DNA of 6,692 nucleotides. Origin: Rhodospirillales bacterium (GTDB lineage Bacteria > Pseudomonadota > Alphaproteobacteria > Acetobacterales > Acetobacteraceae). Shown here one piece after another: positions 1 through 6,692 of the stretch; within the stretch, counting starts at the first letter, position 1; each line of letters starts with the position of its first letter. The stretch lies in NCBI GenBank assembly GCA_025352915.1, contig JANXSA010000202.1, positions 1-6,692 of the forward strand. The letters are read 5' to 3'. Both the position numbers and the translations under genes were made by a program. Under the pieces are notes generated by a model. It made no database searches. It saw only the letters and a program-made list of their open reading frames with translations, and was not told the origin of the DNA.

Positions 1-944
<944 letters not shown>

Positions 945-950
945 CCGGCC

Positions 951-3002
951 ATGGTGAAGGTCACTGTCGACGGCATCGATGTTGATGTCCCGCCCGGCTC
1001 GAACGTGCTGCAAGCCTGCGAGGCCGCCGGCAAGGAAGTTCCCCGGTTTTGCTACCACGAGCGGCTGAGCGTGGCGGGGAACTGCCGCATGTGCCTGGTC
1101 GAGATCGAGCGCGCCCCGCCAAAACCCTTCGCCTCCTGCGCCTATCCGGTCGCCGAGGGCATGGTCGTGCACACCGACACCCCGATGGTGGTGAACGCAC
1201 GTCGAGGGGTGATGGAATTCCTGCTGATCAACCACCCGCTGGATTGCCCGATCTGCGACCAGGGCGGGGAATGCGACCTGCAGGACCAGGCGGTCGGCTA
1301 TGGCCGCGATAGCTCGCGCTATGACGAGCACAAGCGCGCGGTGAAGGACAAGAACCTCGGCCCGCTGATCAAGACGGTGATGACGCGCTGCATCCACTGC
1401 ACCCGGTGCATTCGTTTCTCCGCCGAGATCGCCGGCGTCTCCGAACTCGGTGCGACGGCGCGCGGCGAGGGCATGGAAGTCGGCACCTATATCGAAAAAG
1501 CGCTGACCAGTGAGCTTTCCGGCAACCTGATCGACATCTGCCCGGTCGGCGCGCTCACCTCCAAGCCGTATGCGTTTGTCGCGCGGCCGTGGGAATTGAA
1601 GAAGACCGACAGCGTCGATGTGCTGGACGCCGTGGGCGCCGCCATCCGTGTCGATGCCCGCGGGCCGGAAGTGCTGCGCGTGCTGCCGCGGCTGAACGAG
1701 GACGTCAACGAGGAGTGGCTGGCCGACAAGTCGCGCTTCTCGATCGACGGGCTGAAGCGCCGCCGGCTCGACAGTTGCTGGGTCCGGCGTGATGGCCGGA
1801 TGGTCAAGGCCAGTTGGGACGAGGCCTTCGCCGCCATCGCCGCCAAACTCAAGGGCGTGCCCGGTGACCGCATCGGCGCCATCGCCGGCGACCTCGCCGA
1901 TGCCGAAAGCATGCTGGCGCTGAAGGACCTGATGGCAGCCTTGGCCTCGCAGAACCTCGACTGCCGCCAGGACGGGTCGGACACCGATGTCTCGCGCCGC
2001 GATTTCTACACCTTCAACACCTCGATCGCCGGGATCGAGGAGGCCGACGCAATCCTGCTGGTCGGCACCAACCCGCGCACCGAGGCGCCGCTGATCAACG
2101 CGCGCATCCGCAAGCAATGGGTCGCCACCGGGCTCAAGGTCGCGTCCATCGGTCCGAACGCCGACCTCACCTACCCCGTCACCAACCTGGGCAACGCGCC
2201 GGCGCTGCTGGACGGCAGCAATCCCTTCGCCGCCACGCTCAAAGCAGCCAAGAATCCGATGCTGATCGTGGGGCAGGGCGCACTGGCCCGCCCGGACGGC
2301 GCCGCGATCCTTGCCGCCTGTTGGAAGCTCGCCGCCGAGACTGGCATGCTGGCCGCCGAATGGCACGGCTTCAATGTGCTGCACCATGCTGCCGCCCGCG
2401 TCGGTGGCCTCGATCTCGGCTTCCTGCCGGGCAAGACCGGCAAAAACCTGTCCGCCATGCTCGGCGGCGGCGTGGACGTGCTGTGGCTGCTCGGCGCCGA
2501 CGAGTTCGACACCGCGAAGATCGGCGCCAACACCTTCGTCATCTACCAGGGCCATCACGGCGACCGCGGTGCCGCCCGCGCCGACGTGATCCTTCCCGGT
2601 GCCGCCTACACCGAAAAGAACGGCACCTACGTCAACACCGTGGGCCGGGTTCAGCGCGGCCAGATGGCGATCTATCCGCCCGGCGACGCCCGCCACGACT
2701 GGACCATTCTCCGCGCCTTCAGCGCCGTCATCGGCAAAACCCTGCCGTACAACGACCTCGAAACCCTGCGCGCACGGTTGGAACAGACCAACCCGGTCTT
2801 CACCCGCCTCGACATCCTGCAGCGCTTCGGCTGCACCGACACGACCGGCCCCGCTGGCGATGCGGCTGCCCTGTCCGGCCCCGCCTTCATCCCCACCATC
2901 GCCAACTACTACCAGACCGACCCGATCAGCCGCGCCAGCCCGACCATGGACGAGTGCACCGCGACCTACATCACGCCGCCGCGCGCTGAGGCAGCGGAGT
3001 AG
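951..3002 (+). CDS. nuoG: NADH-quinone oxidoreductase subunit G (NuoG)
   Basis: This is the largest peripheral-arm subunit of complex I and carries electrons from the NuoE/F module towards NuoI. The 683-residue product starts with a ferredoxin-like 2Fe-2S domain whose N1b ligands are Cys34, Cys45, Cys48 and Cys63. The His-Cys motif [18 protein letters not shown] follows and gives the N5 ligands His95, Cys99, Cys102 and Cys108. CIHCTRC plus ICPVG supply N4 (Cys147, Cys150, Cys153, Cys197). From about residue 215 on there is a molybdopterin-oxidoreductase-like domain, which in this family is structural and carries no molybdenum cofactor. The extra cysteines that bind N7 in E. coli-type NuoG are absent, and the protein is far shorter than E. 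coli NuoG (about 900 residues), as expected for the alphaproteobacterial/mitochondrial (NDUFS1) type. The start is supported by GGAG at 938-941. It ends with TAG at 3000-3002, 5 bases before nuoH. Confidence 0.98.
   Translation: MVKVTVDGIDVDVPPGSNVLQACEAAGKEVPRFCYHERLSVAGNCRMCLVEIERAPPKPFASCAYPVAEGMVVHTDTPMVVNARRGVMEFLLINHPLDCPICDQGGECDLQDQAVGYGRDSSRYDEHKRAVKDKNLGPLIKTVMTRCIHCTRCIRFSAEIAGVSELGATARGEGMEVGTYIEKALTSELSGNLIDICPVGALTSKPYAFVARPWELKKTDSVDVLDAVGAAIRVDARGPEVLRVLPRLNEDVNEEWLADKSRFSIDGLKRRRLDSCWVRRDGRMVKASWDEAFAAIAAKLKGVPGDRIGAIAGDLADAESMLALKDLMAALASQNLDCRQDGSDTDVSRRDFYTFNTSIAGIEEADAILLVGTNPRTEAPLINARIRKQWVATGLKVASIGPNADLTYPVTNLGNAPALLDGSNPFAATLKAAKNPMLIVGQGALARPDGAAILAACWKLAAETGMLAAEWHGFNVLHHAAARVGGLDLGFLPGKTGKNLSAMLGGGVDVLWLLGADEFDTAKIGANTFVIYQGHHGDRGAARADVILPGAAYTEKNGTYVNTVGRVQRGQMAIYPPGDARHDWTILRAFSAVIGKTLPYNDLETLRARLEQTNPVFTRLDILQRFGCTDTTGPAGDAAALSGPAFIPTIANYYQTDPISRASPTMDECTATYITPPRAEAAE
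2996..2999 (+). promoter_or_regulatory. Ribosome-binding site of nuoH inside the nuoG 3' end
   Basis: GGAG lies 8 bases before the nuoH ATG at 3008 and directly precedes the nuoG TAG. The surrounding 12 bases (2990-3001) are identical to the equivalent stretch at the end of nuoF (932-943). Confidence 0.7.
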
Positions 3003-3007
3003 GCGCC

Positions 3008-4027
3008 ATGGTCGATTTCCTGTTTAACCACCCGGTCGGCGTCACCCTCCTCACCGTCGCCAAGGCGCTCGCCCTGCTGGTGCCGCTGCTCGTCGCCGTC
3101 GCCATGATGACGCTCGCCGAACGCAAGATCATGGCCGCGATCCAGCTTCGCCGCGGCCCCAACGTCGTCGGCCCGTTCGGCCTGCTCCAGCCCTTCGCCG
3201 ACGCCATCAAGATGATCATGAAGGAGACGATCATCCCCACCGGGGCCAATCGCGTCCTGTTCCTGATGGCGCCGATGCTCACCTTCGCGCTGGCCATGAT
3301 CGCCTGGGCGGTGATCCCGGTGAATGACGGCTGGGCGATCGCCGACATCAACGTCGGTATCCTCTACCTCTTCGCCATCTCCTCGATGGGCGTCTACGGC
3401 ATCATCATCGCCGGCTGGGCCAGCAACTCGAAATACCCGTTCATGGGCGCGCTGCGTTCGGCGGCCCAGATGGTCAGCTACGAAGTCTCCATGGGTTTCG
3501 TCATCGTGACCGTGCTGCTCTGCGTCGGCTCGCTCAACCTGAACGCCATCGTCAAGGCGCAGGAGACCATCTGGTTCGTCATCCCGCTCTTCCCGATGGC
3601 GATCATCTTCTTCATCTCCACCCTCGCCGAAACCAACCGCTCGCCCTTCGACCTGCCCGAGGGCGAGAGCGAGATCGTCGCCGGCTTCTTCGTCGAATAC
3701 AGCTCGATGAGCTTCGCCCTGTTCTTCCTCGGCGAATACGCCAACATGTTCCTGATGGCGGCAATGACCACCATCCTGTTCCTCGGCGGCTGGCTGCCGC
3801 CCTTCGGCATCGAGCCGTTCACCTGGATCCCCGGGCCGGTCTGGTTCGTGCTGAAGATCTGCTTCATCATGTTCGTCTTCGTCTGGGTCCGCGCCACCTT
3901 CCCGCGCTACCGCTACGACCAGTTGATGCGCCTCGGCTGGAAGGTCTTTCTCCCGTTCTCGCTGTTCTACCTGGTGCTGGTGGCCGGCGTGCTGCTGGCC
4001 ATGGGCTGGCTGCCCAAGGCCGTATAG
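3008..4027 (+). CDS. nuoH: NADH-quinone oxidoreductase subunit H (NuoH)
   Basis: This is the integral membrane subunit that joins the peripheral and membrane arms and forms much of the quinone entry chamber (ND1 homologue). At 339 residues it is of normal family length and strongly hydrophobic, consistent with the usual eight transmembrane helices. Family landmarks are AERK at residues 37-40 and [21 protein letters not shown] at about 48-68. Glu159 lies in SYEVSMGF, and the acidic quinone-side loop [15 protein letters not shown] covers 208-222. FFVEYSSM (about 227-234) and [13 protein letters not shown] (about 295-307) follow. The start at 3008 has GGAG 8 bases upstream, and the N-terminus runs straight into the first helix. 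It ends with TAG at 4025-4027, and nuoI follows after 9 bases. No missing key residue was noticed. Confidence 0.98.
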   Translation: MVDFLFNHPVGVTLLTVAKALALLVPLLVAVAMMTLAERKIMAAIQLRRGPNVVGPFGLLQPFADAIKMIMKETIIPTGANRVLFLMAPMLTFALAMIAWAVIPVNDGWAIADINVGILYLFAISSMGVYGIIIAGWASNSKYPFMGALRSAAQMVSYEVSMGFVIVTVLLCVGSLNLNAIVKAQETIWFVIPLFPMAIIFFISTLAETNRSPFDLPEGESEIVAGFFVEYSSMSFALFFLGEYANMFLMAAMTTILFLGGWLPPFGIEPFTWIPGPVWFVLKICFIMFVFVWVRATFPRYRYDQLMRLGWKVFLPFSLFYLVLVAGVLLAMGWLPKAV

Positions 4028-4030
4028 GAA
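4026..4030 (+). promoter_or_regulatory. Ribosome-binding site of nuoI overlapping the nuoH stop
   Basis: AGGAA overlaps the nuoH TAG and sits 6 bases before the nuoI ATG at 4037. This fits stop-start coupling of nuoH and nuoI. Confidence 0.65.
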
Positions 4031-4036
4031 ACCACC

Positions 4037-4525
4037 ATGGCATTCCTCGACCGCACTGCCCGCAGCCTGCTCCTCAGCGAACTCGTCGGCGGCATGGCCC
4101 TGACGTTGAAATACTTCTTCAAGAAGAAGGTCACCATCAATTACCCTTACGAGCGCCAGGCCCTCAGCCCGCGCTTTCGCGGCGAACACGCCCTGCGCCG
4201 CTATCCCAACGGCGAGGAACGCTGCATCGCCTGCAAGCTGTGCGAGGCGGTCTGCCCCGCCCAGGCCATCACCATCGAGGCGGAAGCGCGCGAGGATGGC
4301 AGCCGCCGCACCACGCGTTACGACATCGACATGACCAAGTGCATCTATTGCGGCCTGTGCGAGGAAGCCTGCCCGGTCGACGCCATCGTCGAAGGCCCAA
4401 ACCTGGAATTCGCCACCGAAACCCGCGAGGAACTGCTCTACGACAAGGCCAGGCTGCTGGAAAACGGCGATCGCTGGGAACCCGCGCTGGCCAAGCGCCT
4501 GGAACAGGATGCACCCTACCGATGA
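4037..4525 (+). CDS. nuoI: NADH-quinone oxidoreductase subunit I (NuoI), 8Fe ferredoxin type
   Basis: This peripheral-arm subunit carries clusters N6a and N6b, which take electrons from NuoG towards the terminal cluster near quinone (homologue of mitochondrial TYKY/NDUFS8). The 162-residue length is typical for alphaproteobacteria. The N-terminus has an amphipathic/hydrophobic membrane-contacting segment (about residues 10-28) followed by [11 protein letters not shown]. Two 4Fe-4S motifs follow: [13 protein letters not shown] with Cys63, Cys66, Cys69 and Cys73, and [15 protein letters not shown] with Cys102, Cys105, Cys108 and Cys112. In each motif the last Cys of the run is expected to ligate the other cluster. 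The gene ends with TGA at 4523-4525, immediately followed in frame by TAA (4526-4528), giving a tandem stop before the non-coding gap. Confidence 0.98.
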   Translation: MAFLDRTARSLLLSELVGGMALTLKYFFKKKVTINYPYERQALSPRFRGEHALRRYPNGEERCIACKLCEAVCPAQAITIEAEAREDGSRRTTRYDIDMTKCIYCGLCEEACPVDAIVEGPNLEFATETREELLYDKARLLENGDRWEPALAKRLEQDAPYR

Positions 4526-4563
4526 TAAGGTGGCAACCTGAGAAGCCAAGTGGCAGGAAAAGT

Positions 4564-4587
4564 CTTCTTTTTGTGAACAAAAAGAAG
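4564..4587. repeat. Left inner hairpin of the nested repeat
   Basis: CTTCTTTTTGT (4564-4574) and ACAAAAAGAAG (4577-4587) are perfect 11-base reverse complements separated by GA. The stem is AT-rich and would be only moderately stable in RNA. It competes with the long-range pairing of the same bases to the right arm. Confidence 0.8.
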
Positions 4588-4610
4588 CAAAAAAACTTTA
4601 TCCATTGCCC

Positions 4611-4639
4611 CCCCGTCGCCTTTGTTTTCTGCAACGGGG
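4611..4639 (+). terminator. Central GC hairpin followed by a T-tract, possible weak terminator or attenuator
   Basis: CCCCGTCGC (4611-4619) pairs with GCAACGGGG (4631-4639) with a single C-A mismatch around a T-rich 11-base loop. Downstream are AAAAG and then six T (4645-4650) and, after GCTTC, seven more T (4656-4662). The A-rich tract at 4589-4595 can pair with the first T-tract, giving a terminator-like outline in the + direction. The T-tract is not immediately next to the GC stem, and nuoJKL must be transcribed, so full termination is unlikely unless there is a further promoter. Partial attenuation or mRNA 3'-end protection are alternatives. Confidence 0.3.
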
Positions 4640-4651
4640 AAAAGTTTTTTG

Positions 4652-4673
4652 CTTCTTTTTTTCAAAAAAGAAG
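4652..4673. repeat. Right inner hairpin of the nested repeat
   Basis: CTTCTTTTTT (4652-4661) and AAAAAAGAAG (4664-4673) are perfect 10-base reverse complements separated by TC. It mirrors the left inner hairpin and shares its CTTC-T(n)/A(n)-GAAG design, so the two may be copies of one unit in inverted arrangement. Confidence 0.8.
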
Positions 4674-4709
4674 ACTCTTGCCTTCCCCTTTTTCGGGTGC
4701 TCACGGCCG

Positions 4710-5396
4710 ATGATCGCATCCCTCGCCTTCTACATCTTCGCCACCATCCTGCTGGTCTCCGCCGGCATGGTGGTGACCGCGCGTAACCCGGTGCACTCGG
4801 TGCTGTTCCTGGTGCTCGCCTTCTTCAACGCCGCCGCCCTGTTCCTGCTCGCCGGCGCCGAATTCCTGGCGATGATCCTGGTCATCGTCTATGTCGGCGC
4901 GGTCGCGGTGCTGTTCCTGTTCGTCGTGATGATGCTGGACATCAACTTCGCCCAGCTGCGCGAGGGCTTCCAGCGCTATCTGCCGATCGGTGCCACCGTG
5001 GCGGTGATCCTGCTGGCCGAACTCGCCATCGTGCTCGGCGGCTGGACGCTCGCGCCGCAATCCGCCGGCCTGCGCGCCGCCCCCATGGACCCCGCCGTGT
5101 CCAACACGGTGCAGTTGGGAAAAATCCTCTACACCGACTACATCCTGCTGTTCCAGGCATCCGGCCTGGTCCTGCTGGTGGCAATGATCGGCGCCATCGT
5201 GCTGACCCTGCGCGACCGCGGTTTCTCGCGCAACCAGAGCGTCGCCGTCCAACTCGCCCGCACGCCGGCCAACACCATGGAATTGCTCGACCTCGCCAGC
5301 GGCAAAGGCACCAAGGGCATCGACTTCCTGCGCCCCAAGGCCCGCGAACCCGAGCCGGTCGCCGACACCCACGACGACCACAAGGGACACCACTGA
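4710..5396 (+). CDS. nuoJ: NADH-quinone oxidoreductase subunit J (NuoJ)
   Basis: This membrane-arm subunit of complex I (ND6 homologue) is part of the region that links quinone chemistry to proton pumping. The product is 228 residues with five predicted helices at roughly 3-22, 29-49, 53-76, 91-112 and 143-167. The third contains the conserved stretch [21 protein letters not shown] (Glu51 and Tyr61), the helix that carries a pi-bulge in known structures. I chose the ATG at 4710 because [11 protein letters not shown] matches the usual NuoJ beginning. No good Shine-Dalgarno sequence precedes it; the nearest purine run is GGG at 4695-4697, 12 bases away. After the last helix there is a long hydrophilic tail (about residues 168-228) ending HDDHKGHH, which makes the protein longer than E. 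coli NuoJ (184). It ends with TGA at 5394-5396, one base before nuoK. Confidence 0.97.
   Translation: MIASLAFYIFATILLVSAGMVVTARNPVHSVLFLVLAFFNAAALFLLAGAEFLAMILVIVYVGAVAVLFLFVVMMLDINFAQLREGFQRYLPIGATVAVILLAELAIVLGGWTLAPQSAGLRAAPMDPAVSNTVQLGKILYTDYILLFQASGLVLLVAMIGAIVLTLRDRGFSRNQSVAVQLARTPANTMELLDLASGKGTKGIDFLRPKAREPEPVADTHDDHKGHH
5382..5387 (+). promoter_or_regulatory. Ribosome-binding site of nuoK inside the nuoJ 3' end
   Basis: AAGGGA lies 10 bases before the nuoK ATG at 5398, within the codons for the His-rich end of NuoJ. Together with the one-base gap between the genes it implies coupled translation. Confidence 0.65.
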
Positions 5397-5397
5397 C

Positions 5398-5712
5398 ATG
5401 CTGCTCCCGGTCCCCCTCAGCCATTACCTCGCCGTCTCCGCCATCCTCCTGGTGATGGGCATCTTCGGCATTTTCCTCAACCGCAAGAACGTCATCATCA
5501 TCCTGATGTCGGTCGAGCTGATCCTGCTGGCCGTGAACCTCAACCTCGTCGCCTTCTCCGCCGCCCTGGGCGATCTCGCCGGCCAGATCCTGGCGATGTT
5601 CGTCCTCACCGTGGCCGCCGCCGAGGCCGCCATCGGGCTCGCCATCCTGGTGATCTACTTCCGCAACCGCGGCTCGATCGAGGTCGAGGACGTCACGCTG
5701 ATGAAGGGCTAG
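5398..5712 (+). CDS. nuoK: NADH-quinone oxidoreductase subunit K (NuoK)
   Basis: This small membrane-arm subunit (ND4L homologue) contributes to the proton path between the quinone module and the antiporter-like subunits. It has 104 residues and three helices at about 8-27, 31-52 and 62-88. The two membrane-buried glutamates expected for proton transfer are present: Glu40 in [15 protein letters not shown] and Glu76 in [15 protein letters not shown], matching E. coli Glu36 and Glu72. The C-terminus [11 protein letters not shown] is of the standard type. The start follows the nuoJ TGA by one base and has AAGGGA upstream. It ends with TAG at 5710-5712, 5 bases before nuoL. Confidence 0.98.
   Translation: MLLPVPLSHYLAVSAILLVMGIFGIFLNRKNVIIILMSVELILLAVNLNLVAFSAALGDLAGQILAMFVLTVAAAEAAIGLAILVIYFRNRGSIEVEDVTLMKG
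5704..5708 (+). promoter_or_regulatory. Ribosome-binding site of nuoL inside the nuoK 3' end
   Basis: AAGGG, formed by the last Lys-Gly codons of nuoK, lies 9 bases before the nuoL ATG at 5718. Confidence 0.65.
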
Positions 5713-5717
5713 CCGAC

Positions 5718-6692
5718 ATGCTGTTCGCAACCGCGGTCCTGTCGCCGCTGCTCGGCGCCATCGTCGCCCTGCTCTTCGGCCGTCAGATAGGCGACCGCGC
5801 CGCCCAGGCGGTGACCATCCTGTGCATGATCCTGGCCGCCATCTGCGGCATCTCGGCCTTCGTCCAACTCGCCTACGGCGGCGGCACCCCCGGCGTGATC
5901 CACCTCGCCACCTGGGTCTCCTCCGGCGACTTCACCGTCTCCTGGGCGCTGCGCTACGACACCCTCTCAGCCGTGATGGTGGCCATGGTCACCTTCGTCG
6001 CCACCCTGATCCACATTTACTCGGTCGGCTACATGGGCCACGAGCCGCACGGCACCGTCTACCGGTTCTTCAGCTACCTCAGCCTGTTCACCTTCGCCAT
6101 GCTGATGCTGATCACCTCGGACAACCTCCTCCAGCTGTTCTTCGGCTGGGAAGGCGTCGGCCTCGCCAGCTACCTGTTGATCGGCTACTGGTATCAAAAG
6201 CCCAGCGCCTGCGCCGCCGCGATAAAAGCCTTCATCGTCAACCGCATCGGCGATCTCGGTTTCGCCCTCGGCATCGCCCTGGTCTTCGTCGTGTTCGGCA
6301 GCATCACCTTCGACACCATCTTCGCCGCAATCGGCCAGCACCAGAACGACGCCTACAGCATCCTCGGCACCAGCTTCCGCGCCTATGAAGTCATCGGCAT
6401 CCTCCTGTTCATCGGCGCCGCCGGCAAATCCGCCCAGCTCGGCCTGCATGTCTGGCTGCCCGACGCGATGGAGGGCCCAACCCCGGTCTCCGCCCTGATC
6501 CACGCCGCCACCATGGTCACCGCCGGCGTCTTCCTGATGGCGCGCATGTCGCCGCTGCTCGAATACGCGCCCTACGCCATGGGCTTCGTCACCTTCATGG
6601 GCGCCAGCACCGCCCTGGTCGCCGCCACAATCGGCTGCGTCCAGAACGACATCAAGCGCATCATCGCCTATTCCACCTGCTCACAGCTGGGA
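5718..6692 (+). CDS. nuoL: NADH-quinone oxidoreductase subunit L (NuoL), 3'-truncated by the window edge
   Basis: This is the distal antiporter-like proton-pumping subunit of the membrane arm (ND5 homologue, Mrp-antiporter related). The frame is open from ATG 5718 to the last base and gives 325 residues, about half of the usual 600-plus. It begins MLFATAVLSPLLGAIVALLFG and is hydrophobic throughout. Landmarks are LQLFFGWEGVGLASYLLIGYWY, with the pumping glutamate Glu145, and AAIKAFIVNRIGDLGF from about residue 167. GKSAQLGLHVWLPDAMEGPTPVSALIHAATMVTAGVFLMAR follows, with the buried Lys237 and His262 of the half-channel. The last visible segment, QNDIKRIIAYSTCSQLG, is the conserved DIK(R/K)xxAYST motif before the second half-channel. 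nuoM and nuoN would be expected further downstream. No defect is visible in the available part. Confidence 0.98.
   Translation, partial: MLFATAVLSPLLGAIVALLFGRQIGDRAAQAVTILCMILAAICGISAFVQLAYGGGTPGVIHLATWVSSGDFTVSWALRYDTLSAVMVAMVTFVATLIHIYSVGYMGHEPHGTVYRFFSYLSLFTFAMLMLITSDNLLQLFFGWEGVGLASYLLIGYWYQKPSACAAAIKAFIVNRIGDLGFALGIALVFVVFGSITFDTIFAAIGQHQNDAYSILGTSFRAYEVIGILLFIGAAGKSAQLGLHVWLPDAMEGPTPVSALIHAATMVTAGVFLMARMSPLLEYAPYAMGFVTFMGASTALVAATIGCVQNDIKRIIAYSTCSQLG

Larger units (their letters stand above)
4552..4682. repeat. Nested imperfect inverted repeat (REP/MITE-like intergenic palindrome)
   Basis: The left arm (about 4552-4599) and right arm (about 4641-4682) are imperfect reverse complements. 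GGCA at 4552-4555 pairs with TGCC at 4679-4682. GTCTTCTTTTT at 4562-4572 pairs with AAAAAGAAGAC at 4665-4675. GAAGC plus seven A and CTTT at 4584-4599 pairs with AAAG plus six T and GCTTC at 4641-4655. Each arm is itself a palindrome, and the GC-rich centre pairs with itself too. By hand count the element is about 39% GC inside DNA that is clearly GC-rich, so it does not look like drifted local sequence. The structure is seen directly. That it belongs to a dispersed family is inference: similar tracts seem familiar to me from Acetobacteraceae intergenic regions, but I cannot check this. No clear target-site duplication was found. Confidence 0.8.
4526..4709. other. nuoI-nuoJ intergenic region (184 bases)
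   Basis: This is the only sizeable non-coding gap in the window; the other junctions are 1-9 bases. It starts with a short GC-neutral segment (4526-4551) in which GTGGCA occurs twice, 20 bases apart (4530-4535 and 4550-4555). The nested AT-rich palindrome fills 4552-4682, and a 27-base lead-in to nuoJ ends the region. No convincing promoter, small gene or tRNA is visible. The frame that could extend nuoJ upstream to a TTG at 4605 encodes repeat-derived sequence rich in Phe and Lys and is not a credible N-terminus. Some other alphaproteobacteria carry extra small genes near this point; none is present here. Confidence 0.85.

Noticed and set aside
2966..4549. 527-codon open frame on the - strand opposite nuoH and nuoI
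   Set aside because: It has the same codon-aligned antisense geometry and a biased Asp/Glu/His/Gly/Arg composition. It crosses two well-identified genes, so it is an artefact of GC bias.
4552..4682. CRISPR-like or tRNA-like structure
   Set aside because: There is only one pair of inverted arms with no regularly spaced direct repeats, and no cloverleaf or CCA-type end, so neither applies.
4605..4709. Upstream in-frame TTG start extending nuoJ by 35 residues
   Set aside because: The added residues come from the palindromic repeat (runs of Phe and Lys) and do not fit the NuoJ N-terminus, which begins naturally at MIASLAFY from 4710.
4526..4709. Internal promoter for nuoJKL
   Set aside because: The region has AT-rich tracts, but I found no convincing pair of -35 and -10 boxes. 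The A/T runs are explained by the palindromic arms.
4701..5399. Long - strand open frames opposite nuoJ and nuoK
   Set aside because: They are codon-aligned mirrors of sense genes, rich in His, Asp, Gln and Gly, with no family resemblance.

Overview
The window is a 6.7-kb internal piece of a nuo operon, which encodes the proton-pumping NADH:quinone oxidoreductase (respiratory complex I). All genes lie on the + strand in the canonical order nuoF (3' part), nuoG, nuoH, nuoI, nuoJ, nuoK, nuoL (5' part). The DNA is GC-rich with strong G/C preference at third codon positions. Together with a short NuoG (683 residues) that lacks the extra N7 cluster ligands of the E. coli type, and a mitochondrial-like NuoH, NuoI and NuoK, this points to a high-GC alphaproteobacterium. 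Acetobacteraceae/Rhodospirillales is my best guess, by impression only; no marker gene settles it.

Layout: bases 1-944 encode the C-terminal ~314 residues of NuoF (part of the FMN/NADH domain plus cluster N3). Bases 951-3002 encode NuoG (clusters N1b, N5, N4 and a degenerate molybdopterin-type domain). Bases 3008-4027 encode NuoH (membrane heel that helps form the quinone chamber), and 4037-4525 encode NuoI (clusters N6a and N6b). Then comes the only sizeable non-coding stretch, 184 bases at 4526-4709, most of it an AT-rich nested palindrome. Bases 4710-5396 encode NuoJ, 5398-5712 NuoK, and 5718 to the end the first 325 residues of the antiporter-like pump subunit NuoL.

Working together, NuoF oxidises NADH. 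Electrons pass through the Fe-S clusters of NuoF, NuoG and NuoI to quinone at the NuoH interface, and the released energy drives proton translocation through NuoH, J, K and L. Gene junctions other than I-J are 1-9 bases long, and the ribosome-binding sites lie in the 3' end of the upstream gene, which suggests translational coupling.

The one non-routine item is the nested inverted repeat at 4552-4682. It divides nuoFGHI from nuoJKL, has about 39% GC by hand count, and can fold either as one long imperfect stem or as three smaller hairpins. It looks like a dispersed intergenic palindromic element (REP/MITE-like) that may also tune expression of the distal genes. I see no novel multi-gene system: the coding content is ordinary complex I.
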